A stretch of DNA of 33,176 nt. It comes from Dyella silvatica (GTDB lineage: Bacteria > Pseudomonadota > Gammaproteobacteria > Xanthomonadales > Rhodanobacteraceae). This document shows, one piece after another, positions 1-8,246 of the stretch. The stretch covers positions 1 to 33,176 of the forward strand of contig NZ_JAPDPE010000053.1 of the NCBI RefSeq assembly GCF_026283955.1, given 5' to 3'. The position numbers were made by a program, and so were the translations under genes. The first letter of the stretch is position 1. Each line of letters begins with the position of its first letter. Under the pieces are notes generated by a model. That model was given only the letters and a program-made list of their open reading frames with translations, was not told the DNA's origin and ran no database searches.

Positions 1-83
1 ACATGCGCTACATGCGCTGGCTGATGGACAAGGTCTATCCCGCACCGCAACTGTTGAATGAGCTAGGCGTGCCGGCACCGTAG
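1..83 (+). CDS. C-terminal end of an unidentified protein (cut by window edge)
   Basis: An open frame enters from the left edge and ends at the TAG at 81-83. The visible residues end in the tail LNELGVPAP and carry a basic/aromatic stretch (RYMRWLMDKVYP) that I do not recognise. A strong intrinsic terminator starts about 40 bases after the stop, which supports a real gene end. No function is proposed from so short a piece. Confidence 0.5.
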   Translation, partial: MRYMRWLMDKVYPAPQLLNELGVPAP

Positions 84-123
84 TGCGGCCTGGCTGGCTA
101 TCCATTTAAAAGTCTACCGGTAG

Positions 124-166
124 GCCGTGAAGTACTGTGGCGATGGCACTTCACGGCGCGGTTTTT
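124..166 (+). terminator. Rho-independent terminator after the first gene
   Basis: A perfect 10-bp stem (GCCGTGAAGT at 124-133 with ACTTCACGGC at 148-157) encloses a 14-base loop and is followed by GCGG and a run of five T at 162-166. It lies 41 bases after the stop codon of the upstream partial gene and points the same way. Confidence 0.8.
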
Positions 167-341
167 AGCCTATATCTACCCATTTCATCGATGCTTTATG
201 CCGCGTCGTCGTGCATGACGTGTGCGCTATCACACTGATAATTTCACGCGGAGTTCATGTCAAAAAAGGTCCGATTCAAGCAATGCTGGCATTGAGGTGA
301 AATGCTGGATCGCAGCATTCAAGCTATGGGGTAGCGGAGCT

Positions 342-1931
342 ATGCGAAAAGGATCGGAGCGGAGCGTTTGGTTACGGCATCTTGCGGTGGTTGTGGCCTA
401 TGTGCTGGGCTATACCCTGCTGCGTCAAATATCTTTTTCGCATTGGTTTCTGCCTTCCGGGTTTCGTCTAAGCCTGCTGTTGCTGGTGCCGCGACGCTAT
501 TGGGCGGCACTGGCTGTGGGCGAATGGTTTCCGCTGGCGTATACCAGCTATACCTGCCTCGACGAGCTGGGCCCGATCTGGTCAGCCGTAATGGTCATCC
601 CCCCGATTGCCCTGGCCATGCCTATCGTGCACTGGTGTCGCAAGCGGCTGGTTCTCTTTCCCAGCGGGCATTCCGTCAACATGGGCGGATTCCTATTTTG
701 TACCTTGCTGGTGTCGCTACTGTGGTCCGTGTTGAATTTGATCGCCTACGCCGTGGCACGTTTTCCAGTGGGCTACCGGCCGGACTATGCCGAGTGGGCA
801 GGTCGTTATTTCCTCGGTAACTATCTGGGCATTCTCACCATCACTCCGCTGGTCCTGCTGGTTCGCGAGATTCTGCAGTCCGGCTCGTTGAATCGGTTGC
901 CGAAGCGACTGGCTTCCAGCCGTTTGTTGATCGAGAGTGTGTCTTTGTTGCTGCCAGCCCTGGCGCTGCTTACCTGGCTGGGGGTCAGTACGACCGGCGA
1001 TGTGCGTCAGGTCGCGCGAATTGCGATGTTTCTCCCGGTGTCATGGCTGGCTCTGCGGCATGGTTGGCGGGGCGCAGCCTTCGGTGGCGCGATGGCGAGT
1101 ATCGGCATCGTGCTGACCATGCCCGCCTTATACGATCACGCGACCCAGCAAGCGCAGGTGCTTATCGCGTTCACGATTACCACGCTGCTGATGCTGGGGT
1201 CGCGGATTGCGGTACTACGCGAAGGAGAGCAGCAAAGTCAGCTCGATGGAAAGCTTGCCTTCGACGTCGCTCAGCGCAGCATGCATTTGAGTGAGCTTCG
1301 CCTGCGCCAGACGGCTTACGCGATCGAGAGTATCGGCAGCGCCATACAGCAATCGCACCATCATTTGCTCGGTCAGCTTCGCCGCTTGTTGCCTTCGGCA
1401 GAGGAGGAGGGGGGCTATCAGCGACAGGCCAAGGTGATGCAGCAACAGGTGTTTCGCCTGGCCGACAGCATGTACCCGCTGGTCTGGCGCGGCAGGGGCC
1501 TGCCTACGGCCTTGCATGAAGGGACTATCGCGCGGGCATTGAGCGAAGCCGGCGTTAGCTATCAATGCGACATCCAGGGGCGCGGCCTGAGCCAGTTGTC
1601 GCCGGATGTGCATATCGCGTTGTATCGGATCGCCTGCGAGGCCGTGGTCTATCTATTGGCGCAAAAGAAATGCACCGAGATGACGTTGTGCGTGCGTAGC
1701 GGCTTGACTCACGGCCGACGCTGGGCGGTCCTGCGACTGGTCAGCCGGGAAAGCGGCGCGCCTGGCGTTGCCATGGAGTGGCAAGATCTAGTGACCCGTC
1801 TCGGTGCCAGCGGCTTAGGGCTGGCGGCTATCGAAGACCGCGCACGTATTTATGGCGGCCAGGTTCATGTGCAGCACACGCTCGGCGGTTTGCAGGTCAG
1901 TGCGCTGCTACATGACAGCCAGGCTGGGTAG
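342..1931 (+). CDS. MASE1-domain membrane sensor with degenerate histidine kinase-like C-terminus
   Basis: The N-terminal half (roughly residues 10-310 from the 342 start) is a run of hydrophobic segments of the MASE1 type, an integral membrane sensor domain found on kinases and diguanylate cyclases. The C-terminal part resembles the ATPase end of NarL/UhpB-class histidine kinases: LYRIACEAVVYLL sits where the N box should be, and GLGLAAIEDRARIYGGQ matches the G-box end. The usual dimerisation motif with the phospho-accepting His is not recognisable, and the N-box Asn residues are replaced, so activity is doubtful. I chose ATG 342 because the MASE1 domain starts shortly after it and GGAG at 336-339 precedes it, though only two bases away. 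A GTG at 222 would add 40 residues that do not look like this family. No response regulator is adjacent. Confidence 0.75.
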   Translation: MRKGSERSVWLRHLAVVVAYVLGYTLLRQISFSHWFLPSGFRLSLLLLVPRRYWAALAVGEWFPLAYTSYTCLDELGPIWSAVMVIPPIALAMPIVHWCRKRLVLFPSGHSVNMGGFLFCTLLVSLLWSVLNLIAYAVARFPVGYRPDYAEWAGRYFLGNYLGILTITPLVLLVREILQSGSLNRLPKRLASSRLLIESVSLLLPALALLTWLGVSTTGDVRQVARIAMFLPVSWLALRHGWRGAAFGGAMASIGIVLTMPALYDHATQQAQVLIAFTITTLLMLGSRIAVLREGEQQSQLDGKLAFDVAQRSMHLSELRLRQTAYAIESIGSAIQQSHHHLLGQLRRLLPSAEEEGGYQRQAKVMQQQVFRLADSMYPLVWRGRGLPTALHEGTIARALSEAGVSYQCDIQGRGLSQLSPDVHIALYRIACEAVVYLLAQKKCTEMTLCVRSGLTHGRRWAVLRLVSRESGAPGVAMEWQDLVTRLGASGLGLAAIEDRARIYGGQVHVQHTLGGLQVSALLHDSQAG

Positions 1932-2024
1932 ATCCAGCGGTAGCGACAGGGCTGAAGTATTCGCCCCGGCTACGCTGCTTCATCATGTTTGAGGCAGCAC
2001 AGCGTTAACGGCGGGCGACGCGCG

Positions 2025-2483
2025 TTACGAGGGCTTGTGCGTGCTGCATTCCGCCGGCTCACATATATCCCAGATGATCGTGCCGTGGGTGGACAGCGTC
2101 ACCGTGATCACCACGCTGGTGTCTTGATAAACCACCTCGGTCCAGACGGTGCCGGTAACGATGGATGGAAGCCCGATGGATTGTTGCGGCGTGCTTATCT
2201 GCTGCGAGTCGAGACCCATGGGCAATACCAGAAACTGGCCGTTCGCCGAAGCGAATGCTCCGCGCACTGTGCCGTTCAGATCATTGATCTGGATATAACG
2301 AATGCCGCCATTCTCAAAAGCGTACACATGCCAGTGCGGGCTTGCGCTGATATCGAAGGTATGCGGCCAAGACTGTCCCAGCCCTGTTTCCGCCGTCGTC
2401 TGTGGTTGAGCCCAGGCGTTGCCGAAAATGCTTGCTGCGCTAAACACCGCCATCGGCCATAGCCGCTTTACTGTCGTACGCAT
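2025..2483 (-). CDS. Secreted protein of unknown function
   Basis: A 152-residue protein with a clear Sec signal peptide: basic start MRTTVKR, hydrophobic core, and a likely signal peptidase I site at GNAWAQ near residue 26. The mature part looks like a small beta-rich domain (HWHVYAFENGGIRYIQIND, later VVITVTLSTHGTIIW) and has two Cys near the C-terminus (DICEPAEC) that could form a disulfide in the periplasm. I do not recognise the family. It is convergent with the MASE1 sensor and transcribed in the same direction as the next secreted protein, 122 bases away. Confidence 0.6.
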   Translation of the reverse strand: MRTTVKRLWPMAVFSAASIFGNAWAQPQTTAETGLGQSWPHTFDISASPHWHVYAFENGGIRYIQINDLNGTVRGAFASANGQFLVLPMGLDSQQISTPQQSIGLPSIVTGTVWTEVVYQDTSVVITVTLSTHGTIIWDICEPAECSTHKPS

Positions 2484-2605
2484 TTTAGCCCCCGAGCATA
2501 GATGTATTTGAGCGCAGCATAACGCGAAGCAATGTTAAGACCATGTCTTTCCCGGCGCATATCGCGGCCTCTGGAAAGCGGCTTTTACCAGTGTCTGAAA
2601 CAGCT

Positions 2606-3412
2606 TCAATCGAGGTTGACGTAGCTTCGCTTGAAGTTCACGGGCTCTTGCAGCGCCGGCACTTTCCATTGCCCGGAGACTGTCAATGTGTGGCCGTCAG
2701 GTGATCGAGCCCAGTGCTCGCGGAGTACGGAGCCATCGGCAAACTGTATGGTTACGTTAATGCCGTCAACGTCGATAAGAGCACTGGCCATGCCGCTGCC
2801 GTTGAGTGATGGCCGTGCCTGTCCATCCAGTGATGTGTCCAGCAGCTCGCCATTATTAAGCCGGACCTGAAATTTTTTTGGATCCTGCTGCACAAGCAAT
2901 ACCGAGTCGATTTTCAATAACGACGGTAACGGGTATTCATCGCTTAGTTCGGTAGAGCTGCTCGATGCGGCCGAGTTGTCGGCACGCTTGCCATTGCCGC
3001 CGTGCTGGCCGCGACCACCTCCGCCACCACCCATGCCACCGCCATGTCCCATCCCGCCACCATGCCGGCCACCGCCTTGGGGATGATCGTTGCCGGATGC
3101 CGAGGATGTCGCGGGCGCTGGCTGCAGCTGTGGCGATTGCTCCTTGCGCGCCTCGCTACGCAATAGCCCCATCACCGTGTCGGCGCTATCGCTATTTCTA
3201 TCGTCAAGCCGCCACGCACCGGCGAAATTGGGTGTTTGAGCCGCATCGGCGTGCGAACGGTGAGATGCGAGTGTGCTCACCAGCACGCATGTCATGGCAA
3301 CATGAGTGAGCTCTATGGGGCGGCATAGCAAGCTGGCGCCTGATCGATCCGTAATGGTGTGAGTACAAGCTATGACGCATGGGACATGGACTGGTTGACA
3401 ACCATCGGTCAT
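2606..3412 (-). CDS. Secreted protein with Gly/His-rich linker, function unknown
   Basis: The mature region begins around AQTPNFAGAWRLD, a pattern seen at the start of many periplasmic 'G-W-L' beta proteins. A long low-complexity stretch rich in Gly, His and Met follows (GGGRHGGGMGHGGGMGGGGG), then a C-terminal beta domain containing VRLNNGELLDTSLDG and LREHWARSPDGHTLTV. The His/Met-rich linker could bind metal, but that is inference. The start is uncertain: 3412 is the longest form, while ATG 3295 or a TTG a few codons before it gives a more normal signal peptide ending near SHADA. No strong ribosome binding site decides between them. Confidence 0.55.
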   Translation of the reverse strand: MTDGCQPVHVPCVIACTHTITDRSGASLLCRPIELTHVAMTCVLVSTLASHRSHADAAQTPNFAGAWRLDDRNSDSADTVMGLLRSEARKEQSPQLQPAPATSSASGNDHPQGGGRHGGGMGHGGGMGGGGGGRGQHGGNGKRADNSAASSSSTELSDEYPLPSLLKIDSVLLVQQDPKKFQVRLNNGELLDTSLDGQARPSLNGSGMASALIDVDGINVTIQFADGSVLREHWARSPDGHTLTVSGQWKVPALQEPVNFKRSYVNLD

Positions 3413-3439
3413 TTATCGGAGTCCATCGCCGAGTACTGG

Positions 3440-3634
3440 TGCAGTATGCGCTCGAAACGGCTGACATTTCACGACGGTTATAGCTATCAGCTGATTCGCT
3501 AGCTGAAGATCAAGAATGTGCGTTTGGTCTATGCGTCGTCGGAGCCGATCGGCAAATCTGGCGGCGGCGTGGATAACTGAATGTGGGCACGCCACACCAG
3601 TGACTTCAGCTATCTGCTCGCCCGGGTATCCATG
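3440..3634 (+). pseudogene. Fragment of an S46 family dipeptidyl peptidase (DPP7/DPP11 type)
   Basis: In the frame through 3473, the translation reads DGYSYQLIR, stop (TAG 3500-3502), LKIKNVRLVYASSEPIGK, SGGGVDN, stop (TGA 3578-3580), MWARHTSDFSYL. S46 peptidases carry a highly conserved stretch of the form RLVYAP..IGkfGGD.DNWMWPRHTGDFS, so this is recognisable decay: one stop replaces the Trp of DNW, and other conserved residues are altered. Nothing of the catalytic N- or C-terminal regions remains on either side. It is a relic at the left edge of the lower-GC effector patch. Confidence 0.7.
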
Positions 3635-3752
3635 TCTTTCGGAGTCTCGTAACAGTCCTTGCCTTCGATATAGCCCTGCATGATGGCGACTATCTCCGCC
3701 GTGCGTTGTCCGGGTTGTGTGCTCATGCTCTGCCACTTTGTGGAAGGACTGA

Positions 3753-3781
3753 TTGCTGGAAGTGCATGGTGGCGCTATGTT
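3753..3781 (+). promoter_or_regulatory. Candidate sigma70 promoter for the immunity/effector pair
   Basis: TTGCTG at 3753-3758 and TATGTT at 3776-3781 are separated by exactly 17 bases. They lie about 50 bases upstream of the ATG at 3831. Both hexamers are partial matches to consensus, so this is a prediction only. Confidence 0.35.
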
Positions 3782-3830
3782 TAGACGCGGAATGAAGCGG
3801 ACGAAAAATAACTATTTAGGAGCAAGCAGC

Positions 3831-4586
3831 ATGCTTTGGAAGACTTTGATGGCTGCCACTTTTTTGATGCCGTTAGTAGCGGGCTACAACACGGCTTTCG
3901 CACAGGCCATTTCGGTTGATGTGCCTAAGATTGTAGAGGCTGCCATGAAGAATCAGTACGGTAATCACTACGACACGAAGCACTCGTGCTGGGAGTTTTC
4001 GAGTAAGTCAGAACAAGGGAATGTCGTGGCCTACTGCATGCGGCCCTCTGAACCTGAACTGGTCACTACGGCTGTAGGCGCACAAGTCTATTTTTATGCC
4101 GTCAATGCCAATGACATCGATCACGTAGACAAATACTTGTACGCACCGAATGACCCAGGTCTGATGGGTGCATTCAAGATCCAGATCGATGCTAAAGGCG
4201 ACTGGACTTACGTTGCATTCGACAATGCGATGGCCTATGGCACTAATGGAACCTGTGGATGCAATAAAGCTAAGTTCGTCAAGCTGAGCAACAAAGGTGA
4301 CTACGGCTGGCTATTTACTAGCGGTGGCGTATGGCAGGGCACGGTGGTCGCCGATTACAGCATTCTTGTAGCCCGAGGCGATGGTTTCGCGGATATCAGC
4401 TCGATCCCTGAGATTACGGAAGCCGCTCAAGACATCAAGTACGAAGTCAAAGTGAGTGACGGCGCAACCGGAGATGCAATGTTTCCTTTGCTTGTGACCA
4501 AGAAAAAATCAGGGGTCGAGGTTGATAGCTTTCTTGTGAAATACGACAGCAAGAAAAAAGTGTATGCGTTGCCGAAGGGTAAGTAG
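3831..4586 (+). CDS. Secreted protein, candidate immunity protein for the downstream effector
   Basis: A 251-residue protein starting at ATG 3831, chosen because AGGAG at 3818-3822 sits eight bases before it. The N-terminus is a Sec signal peptide with a likely cleavage after AFAQA. There is no lipobox, so the mature protein should be soluble in the periplasm. The mature part has paired Cys (HSCWEF, AYCMRP, TCGC) that could form disulfides. It lies 47 bases before a peptidoglycan hydrolase with a type IV secretion effector tail. In Xanthomonas, genes for such effectors are typically paired with an upstream gene for a periplasmic immunity protein (for example XAC2610 with XAC2609). By position and targeting this gene fits that role. 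I see no clear similarity to XAC2610 itself, so the function is inference. Confidence 0.7.
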   Translation: MLWKTLMAATFLMPLVAGYNTAFAQAISVDVPKIVEAAMKNQYGNHYDTKHSCWEFSSKSEQGNVVAYCMRPSEPELVTTAVGAQVYFYAVNANDIDHVDKYLYAPNDPGLMGAFKIQIDAKGDWTYVAFDNAMAYGTNGTCGCNKAKFVKLSNKGDYGWLFTSGGVWQGTVVADYSILVARGDGFADISSIPEITEAAQDIKYEVKVSDGATGDAMFPLLVTKKKSGVEVDSFLVKYDSKKKVYALPKGK

Positions 4587-4633
4587 TATTTGAGTGCCAG
4601 CAGACAAATTTAACTATACATAGGGAGCGTGTA

Positions 4634-6046
4634 ATGACTGATGCACTTGATGCGCGTTGGAATGCTGCGAAGCCTGATATTGCCGATGCTGCCGAGAGGG
4701 CCGGTGTTGACGCGGGGCTTATGGCTAAAATTGCTGGTTTTGAATCGCAGTACGATTCAACCAATAGACCCATTGCTGGGCACAAGAAGGCTCACCTGAA
4801 CACCGTTACGCAGTTCGATGGCGTCAAGGCAATGTCTTCAGCTTATGGATATGGCCAGTTCACAAACCAGACTTGGGCTGGGATGGTCCGTGAGTACGGC
4901 GAGAAATATGGAGTCAAAGGGGCAAGTGCGCTAACCGATGCCCAGGCAAATACAGCTGAGTATCGTACCGATTCCAGACTCCAGGCAGGAATGCTTGCTG
5001 AATTTACTCGGCAGAATGTGGAGAAAGGCGCGAGGCTAGGCGGCCCCGATGCTGATGCGAATGTGTATGCCTTGCACAATCTCGGGGGCTCGGCTGGACC
5101 CAAGTTTTTGAACGCACTGAAAGACGACCCTGATCAACGCGTCAGTGCAGTTCTTTCGAAAGATGTGATCGAACGAAACGTGGGGCTTTATGGCGACGGA
5201 ACTGTGTCGGTCAAGCAGGCTTACGAGAAAATGGGGGAGTTGTTAGGTAAGTACGATAGTTACGCAGCAGATATTTCTGGAAAGACGCAGGGGGTACAAC
5301 AACCCGCTGCTCAAGCAGCACAGGCTCACAATCCTGTTGCAGCTCCGCACCACCACGTCGAGACCCAACACCACCACGCCGAGGCCCCTCATGTATTGAA
5401 GCACGGAGATCGCGGTGATGCGGTTCGTGACCTTCAATCGGGGCTGCATCAACTTGGTTACACAGGCGAGAATGGACGGAAATTACACTCGGACGGCGAC
5501 TTTGGTTCATCGACAAAAGCGGCGGTGGAAGCTTTTCAGCATGACCAGCATTTGAAAGTGGATGGCGTTGTTGGATCTGCGACGATGAAGTCTATGAAGA
5601 ACGCACAGCAGCAAGTTCAGGACACGCCTCCACAGACCACTCCATCGCTCCTCGACGACCCAGCGCATGCAGGGCATGCCATGTTCCAGCAGGCCCGAAG
5701 CGGTGTGCACCAGTTGGATGCGGAGCAGGGGCGTGTGCCTGACAAACTCAGTGACAACATCGCTGGCGCTTTGACTGCCGCAGCGAAGGCCGGGGGACTC
5801 AAACGGATCGATGCGGTTGCACTAAGCGAAGATGGCACGCGTGTATGGGCCGCTCAACACGTGATTCCCGGCGCGCTCAATGCAACAGCTAGTGTGGCCG
5901 CTGCACAGGCTGTGAACACACCAATCGAAAAGAGTGCCGCAGTGTTCAATCAAGCAGCACAAGCCCAAGCGCAAGTTCAGCAGACCCAGCAAGTTCAGCA
6001 GGTGCAGGGGCAGCAAGGGCCGGGTGGTCCAGCGATACTGCGTTGA
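4634..6046 (+). CDS. XVIPCD type IV secretion effector, peptidoglycan hydrolase (X-Tfe)
   Basis: A 470-residue protein with no signal peptide and three parts. Residues about 15-160 form a lytic transglycosylase/lysozyme-like domain: E37 in IAGFESQYDS is the probable catalytic acid, AYGYGQF (70-76) matches the conserved G-x-x-Q strand, and ALHNLGG (146-152) the later loop. After a His-rich linker (HHHVETQHHHAE), residues about 253-320 are a PG_binding_1 domain (GDRGDAVRDLQ, DGDFGSSTKAAVEAFQ). From about 338, DDPAHAGHAMF, LDAEQGRVPD and LKRIDAVALSEDG match the XVIPCD, the signal read by the Xanthomonadales VirB/D4 system, followed by the usual Gln-rich tail. It should be injected into rival bacteria to cut their cell wall. 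GGGAG lies just before the ATG. Composition is less GC-rich than the core genes. No secretion genes are nearby. Confidence 0.88.
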   Translation: MTDALDARWNAAKPDIADAAERAGVDAGLMAKIAGFESQYDSTNRPIAGHKKAHLNTVTQFDGVKAMSSAYGYGQFTNQTWAGMVREYGEKYGVKGASALTDAQANTAEYRTDSRLQAGMLAEFTRQNVEKGARLGGPDADANVYALHNLGGSAGPKFLNALKDDPDQRVSAVLSKDVIERNVGLYGDGTVSVKQAYEKMGELLGKYDSYAADISGKTQGVQQPAAQAAQAHNPVAAPHHHVETQHHHAEAPHVLKHGDRGDAVRDLQSGLHQLGYTGENGRKLHSDGDFGSSTKAAVEAFQHDQHLKVDGVVGSATMKSMKNAQQQVQDTPPQTTPSLLDDPAHAGHAMFQQARSGVHQLDAEQGRVPDKLSDNIAGALTAAAKAGGLKRIDAVALSEDGTRVWAAQHVIPGALNATASVAAAQAVNTPIEKSAAVFNQAAQAQAQVQQTQQVQQVQGQQGPGGPAILR

Positions 6047-6393
6047 GCCCGCGTGACTGCTAGATGTCTCGGTCTCGGAGATGCATTAGTTATTCGTGCC
6101 CGATACCAGTGGGGTTCTGCTGGCACTAACCGCAATCCTGACGCTGATGGCGGAGTCGTCTTGTCTTGCCGGAATTCGTGCCGGTTCTGTCGTGGAGCCC
6201 TTCATGCACCGACGTGCCAGCGCAGGTGCGTTGCGACTACAGCGAGCTGGTCGAGTCTTTCGCCGTGCCGCATAACCTTATGGCGTTGCGGATATGCGTG
6301 AATTGATGTTGGCATCGTCAATGGATTGCTCGACCTTTGATGATCGGAGGCAAGGGAGTAATCTTGCGCGCCACCTTTATATGGAGAGTTGCC
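6047..6393 (+). other. Intergenic stretch without a supported gene
   Basis: Between the effector and the small secreted gene before miaA. Short frames exist here but none has a convincing start, ribosome binding site and protein-like content together. One frame ending in VRCDYSELVESFAVP looks somewhat protein-like and may be a remnant, but no family is recognisable. GGAG at 6383-6386 near the right end belongs to the next gene. Confidence 0.4.
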
Positions 6394-6834
6394 GTGCGTT
6401 GGATGCCTGCCACCTTGCTTATTGCGCTGTGTGTCGCGGGCTTTGCCCATGCCGGTGGAGCATTGGCTCCAGGCAAGGACGGTGCCGATGTCGCCGCAGG
6501 CTCCCCGTTACGTCAGCAGCTCAACACCGCGCTGCATGCGTCCGAGGCCGGCTACGATGGCAAGTATGTTTATAAGGTCATGTGGGCGTCGGATCGTTAC
6601 GCCTATGCCTGCTATCTGATGCAAGACAAGGACGGCGTGTATTCGCGCACCGACGAATCCATCGATATGTCGCGCCGTATCTTGAAAAAGCAGGGTGGCA
6701 ACTGGGTGCTGGCAACGCAGATCGATGGCTTTGCCTCGACGAAAGATGCGCCGGAATGCAATCTCGTTTTCGATGGCTCCATCGATAACGAGCTGCTTGA
6801 ACACGTGATTCGCGCCTATCCGCTGCAGAACTGA
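6394..6834 (+). CDS. Small secreted protein upstream of miaA, function unknown
   Basis: A 146-residue protein. I chose GTG 6394 because GGAG at 6383-6386 precedes it by seven bases and the result is a compact signal peptide ([20 protein letters not shown]). ATG 6403 is the alternative. The mature part contains [20 protein letters not shown] and a second Cys (APECNLVF) that may pair in the periplasm. Its TGA shares one base with the ATG of miaA (TGATG at 6832-6836), so the two are probably translationally coupled, although no functional link with tRNA modification is evident. The family is not recognised. Confidence 0.6.
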   Translation: MRWMPATLLIALCVAGFAHAGGALAPGKDGADVAAGSPLRQQLNTALHASEAGYDGKYVYKVMWASDRYAYACYLMQDKDGVYSRTDESIDMSRRILKKQGGNWVLATQIDGFASTKDAPECNLVFDGSIDNELLEHVIRAYPLQN

Positions 6835-7784
6835 TGAGTGTCGATGCGCGTCCGCTAGCGATTTTCCTGATGGGACCGACCGCGTCGGGCAAGACCGCAT
6901 TGGCGTGTGCATTGTCTGAGCGCTTTCCGCTGGGCTTGATCAGCGTCGACTCGGCGCTGGTCTATCGTGGCATGGATATCGGCACCGCCAAGCCCGATGC
7001 GGCGACGCTGGCGCGCTACCCTCATGAGCTCATCGACATTCGCGATCCGGCCCAGCCGTATTCGGCGGCGGACTTTCGTACCGATGCTCTCGCGGCGATG
7101 GATCGCGTTCATGCCAAGGGGCAGGTGCCGCTGCTTGTCGGTGGCACCGGGCTTTACTTTCGTGCGCTGCAACGTGGGCTCTCTCAATTGCCTGAAGCCG
7201 ATCCGCTAATCCGCGCCAGGCTGGCCGCCGAGGCGGGGCAGATCGGTTGGGCCGCGATGCACGAGCGCCTAGCGAGGCTTGATCCGGTCGCCGCGGCGCG
7301 CATCCGGCCGGCGGATGTCCAGCGTCTACAGCGCGCCCTGGAGGTGATCGAGCTGACCGGTCGCCCCTTGAGCGAGCAACAACAAGGCGGCAGCGGCGAG
7401 CGTTTCCCCTGGCGGGTGCTCAAGCTGGCGCTGTTACCCAGCGAGCGGGGGCCTTTGCACGAACGCATCGCGCGTCGATTCGACAATATGCTGGCAGAGG
7501 GTTTCCTGGAGGAGGTGCGTGCCTTGCGCCAGCGGGATGATTTGCATGCCGACCTGCCGGCGATTCGCGCGGTGGGTTATCGCCAGGCCTGGGAGCATCT
7601 GGACGGCCTGGTCGATGCCGCCACCTTTCGTGACAAAGGGGTATTTGCCACGAGGCAGTTGGCCAAACGGCAAATCACCTGGCTGCGCAGTGAGTTGGAT
7701 GCCCGCGCGTTCGATCCCGAACGGGCGGATTTGCCCGGGCGGGCGCAGGATGCCTTGCGATTGTTCCTGGGCATCCCCACGTAG
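6834..7784 (+). CDS. miaA: tRNA dimethylallyltransferase MiaA
   Basis: Transfers the dimethylallyl group from DMAPP to N6 of A37 in tRNAs that read codons starting with U, the first step towards ms2i6A. The P-loop GPTASGKT is at residues 14-21. The family signature [16 protein letters not shown] follows, then [11 protein letters not shown] and the C-terminal KRQITWLR. The length of 316 residues is normal. It heads the conserved miaA-hfq-hflX-hflKC order of gammaproteobacteria and overlaps the upstream small gene by one base. Confidence 0.97.
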   Translation: MSVDARPLAIFLMGPTASGKTALACALSERFPLGLISVDSALVYRGMDIGTAKPDAATLARYPHELIDIRDPAQPYSAADFRTDALAAMDRVHAKGQVPLLVGGTGLYFRALQRGLSQLPEADPLIRARLAAEAGQIGWAAMHERLARLDPVAAARIRPADVQRLQRALEVIELTGRPLSEQQQGGSGERFPWRVLKLALLPSERGPLHERIARRFDNMLAEGFLEEVRALRQRDDLHADLPAIRAVGYRQAWEHLDGLVDAATFRDKGVFATRQLAKRQITWLRSELDARAFDPERADLPGRAQDALRLFLGIPT

Positions 7785-7878
7785 CATGGCGAGGTTATTT
7801 ACTGTCAGTGTTACGTGAAATGCATTTTGGCTCGGCGAAAGAGCGAAAGTGCTCTTTCATCAAGAATTTAAAAGCGGT

Positions 7879-7884
7879 TAATAT
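7879..7884 (+). promoter_or_regulatory. Possible -10 element of an hfq promoter
   Basis: TAATAT lies 72 bases before the hfq start in an AT-rich patch that stands out from its surroundings. The matching -35 (TTCATC at 7856-7861, 17-base spacing) is weak. Just upstream, GAAAGAGC (7837-7844) and GCTCTTTC (7851-7858) form a perfect 8-bp hairpin without a T tail. Enterobacterial hfq also has promoters between miaA and hfq, which makes this a reasonable position, but the call is tentative. Confidence 0.3.
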
Positions 7885-7955
7885 TCCTTCGCCTTGGGTC
7901 GGGGCGCGTTGCGCGTCTTTTATCTGACCCGTTCGCTGCGAGGGGAGAACAACAA

Positions 7956-8225
7956 ATGTCCAAAGGGCAGTCATTGCAAGATCCATTTCTTAACGCACTG
8001 CGTCGCGAGCGCGTCCCGGTTGCCATCTATCTGGTCAACGGCATCAAGCTGCAGGGGACGATCGAATCGTTCGACCAGTTTGTCGTGTTGTTGCGCAACC
8101 AGGTAAGCCAGATGGTTTACAAACACGCTATTTCCACCGTGGTACCCAGCCGTAACGTTCGCGTCGGCAATGGCCACGATGGCCATACGGAAGCTACGGT
8201 CGCCCCCGCTGAGGCGGAAGGCTGA
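7956..8225 (+). CDS. hfq: RNA chaperone Hfq
   Basis: An Sm-like hexameric protein that binds small RNAs and A/U-rich mRNA segments and promotes their pairing. It is 89 residues long with the classic landmarks at E. coli numbering: Q8, D9, R16/R17, K31 and the Sm2 motif YKHAIS with K56 and H57. The C-terminal tail after about residue 70 is short and acidic. A strong AGGGGAG (7941-7947) precedes the ATG. hflX follows after 21 bases, so the two are very likely cotranscribed. Confidence 0.98.
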   Translation: MSKGQSLQDPFLNALRRERVPVAIYLVNGIKLQGTIESFDQFVVLLRNQVSQMVYKHAISTVVPSRNVRVGNGHDGHTEATVAPAEAEG

Positions 8226-8246
8226 GCCACGTGAGGTTGATCCACT

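Noticed and set aside
3610-3726. Short minus-strand frame of 38 residues (MSTQPGQRTAEIVAIMQGYI...)
   Set aside because: It looks protein-like, but it is very short, has no good ribosome binding site, and overlaps the S46 relic on the other strand. It may be the decayed start of another gene.
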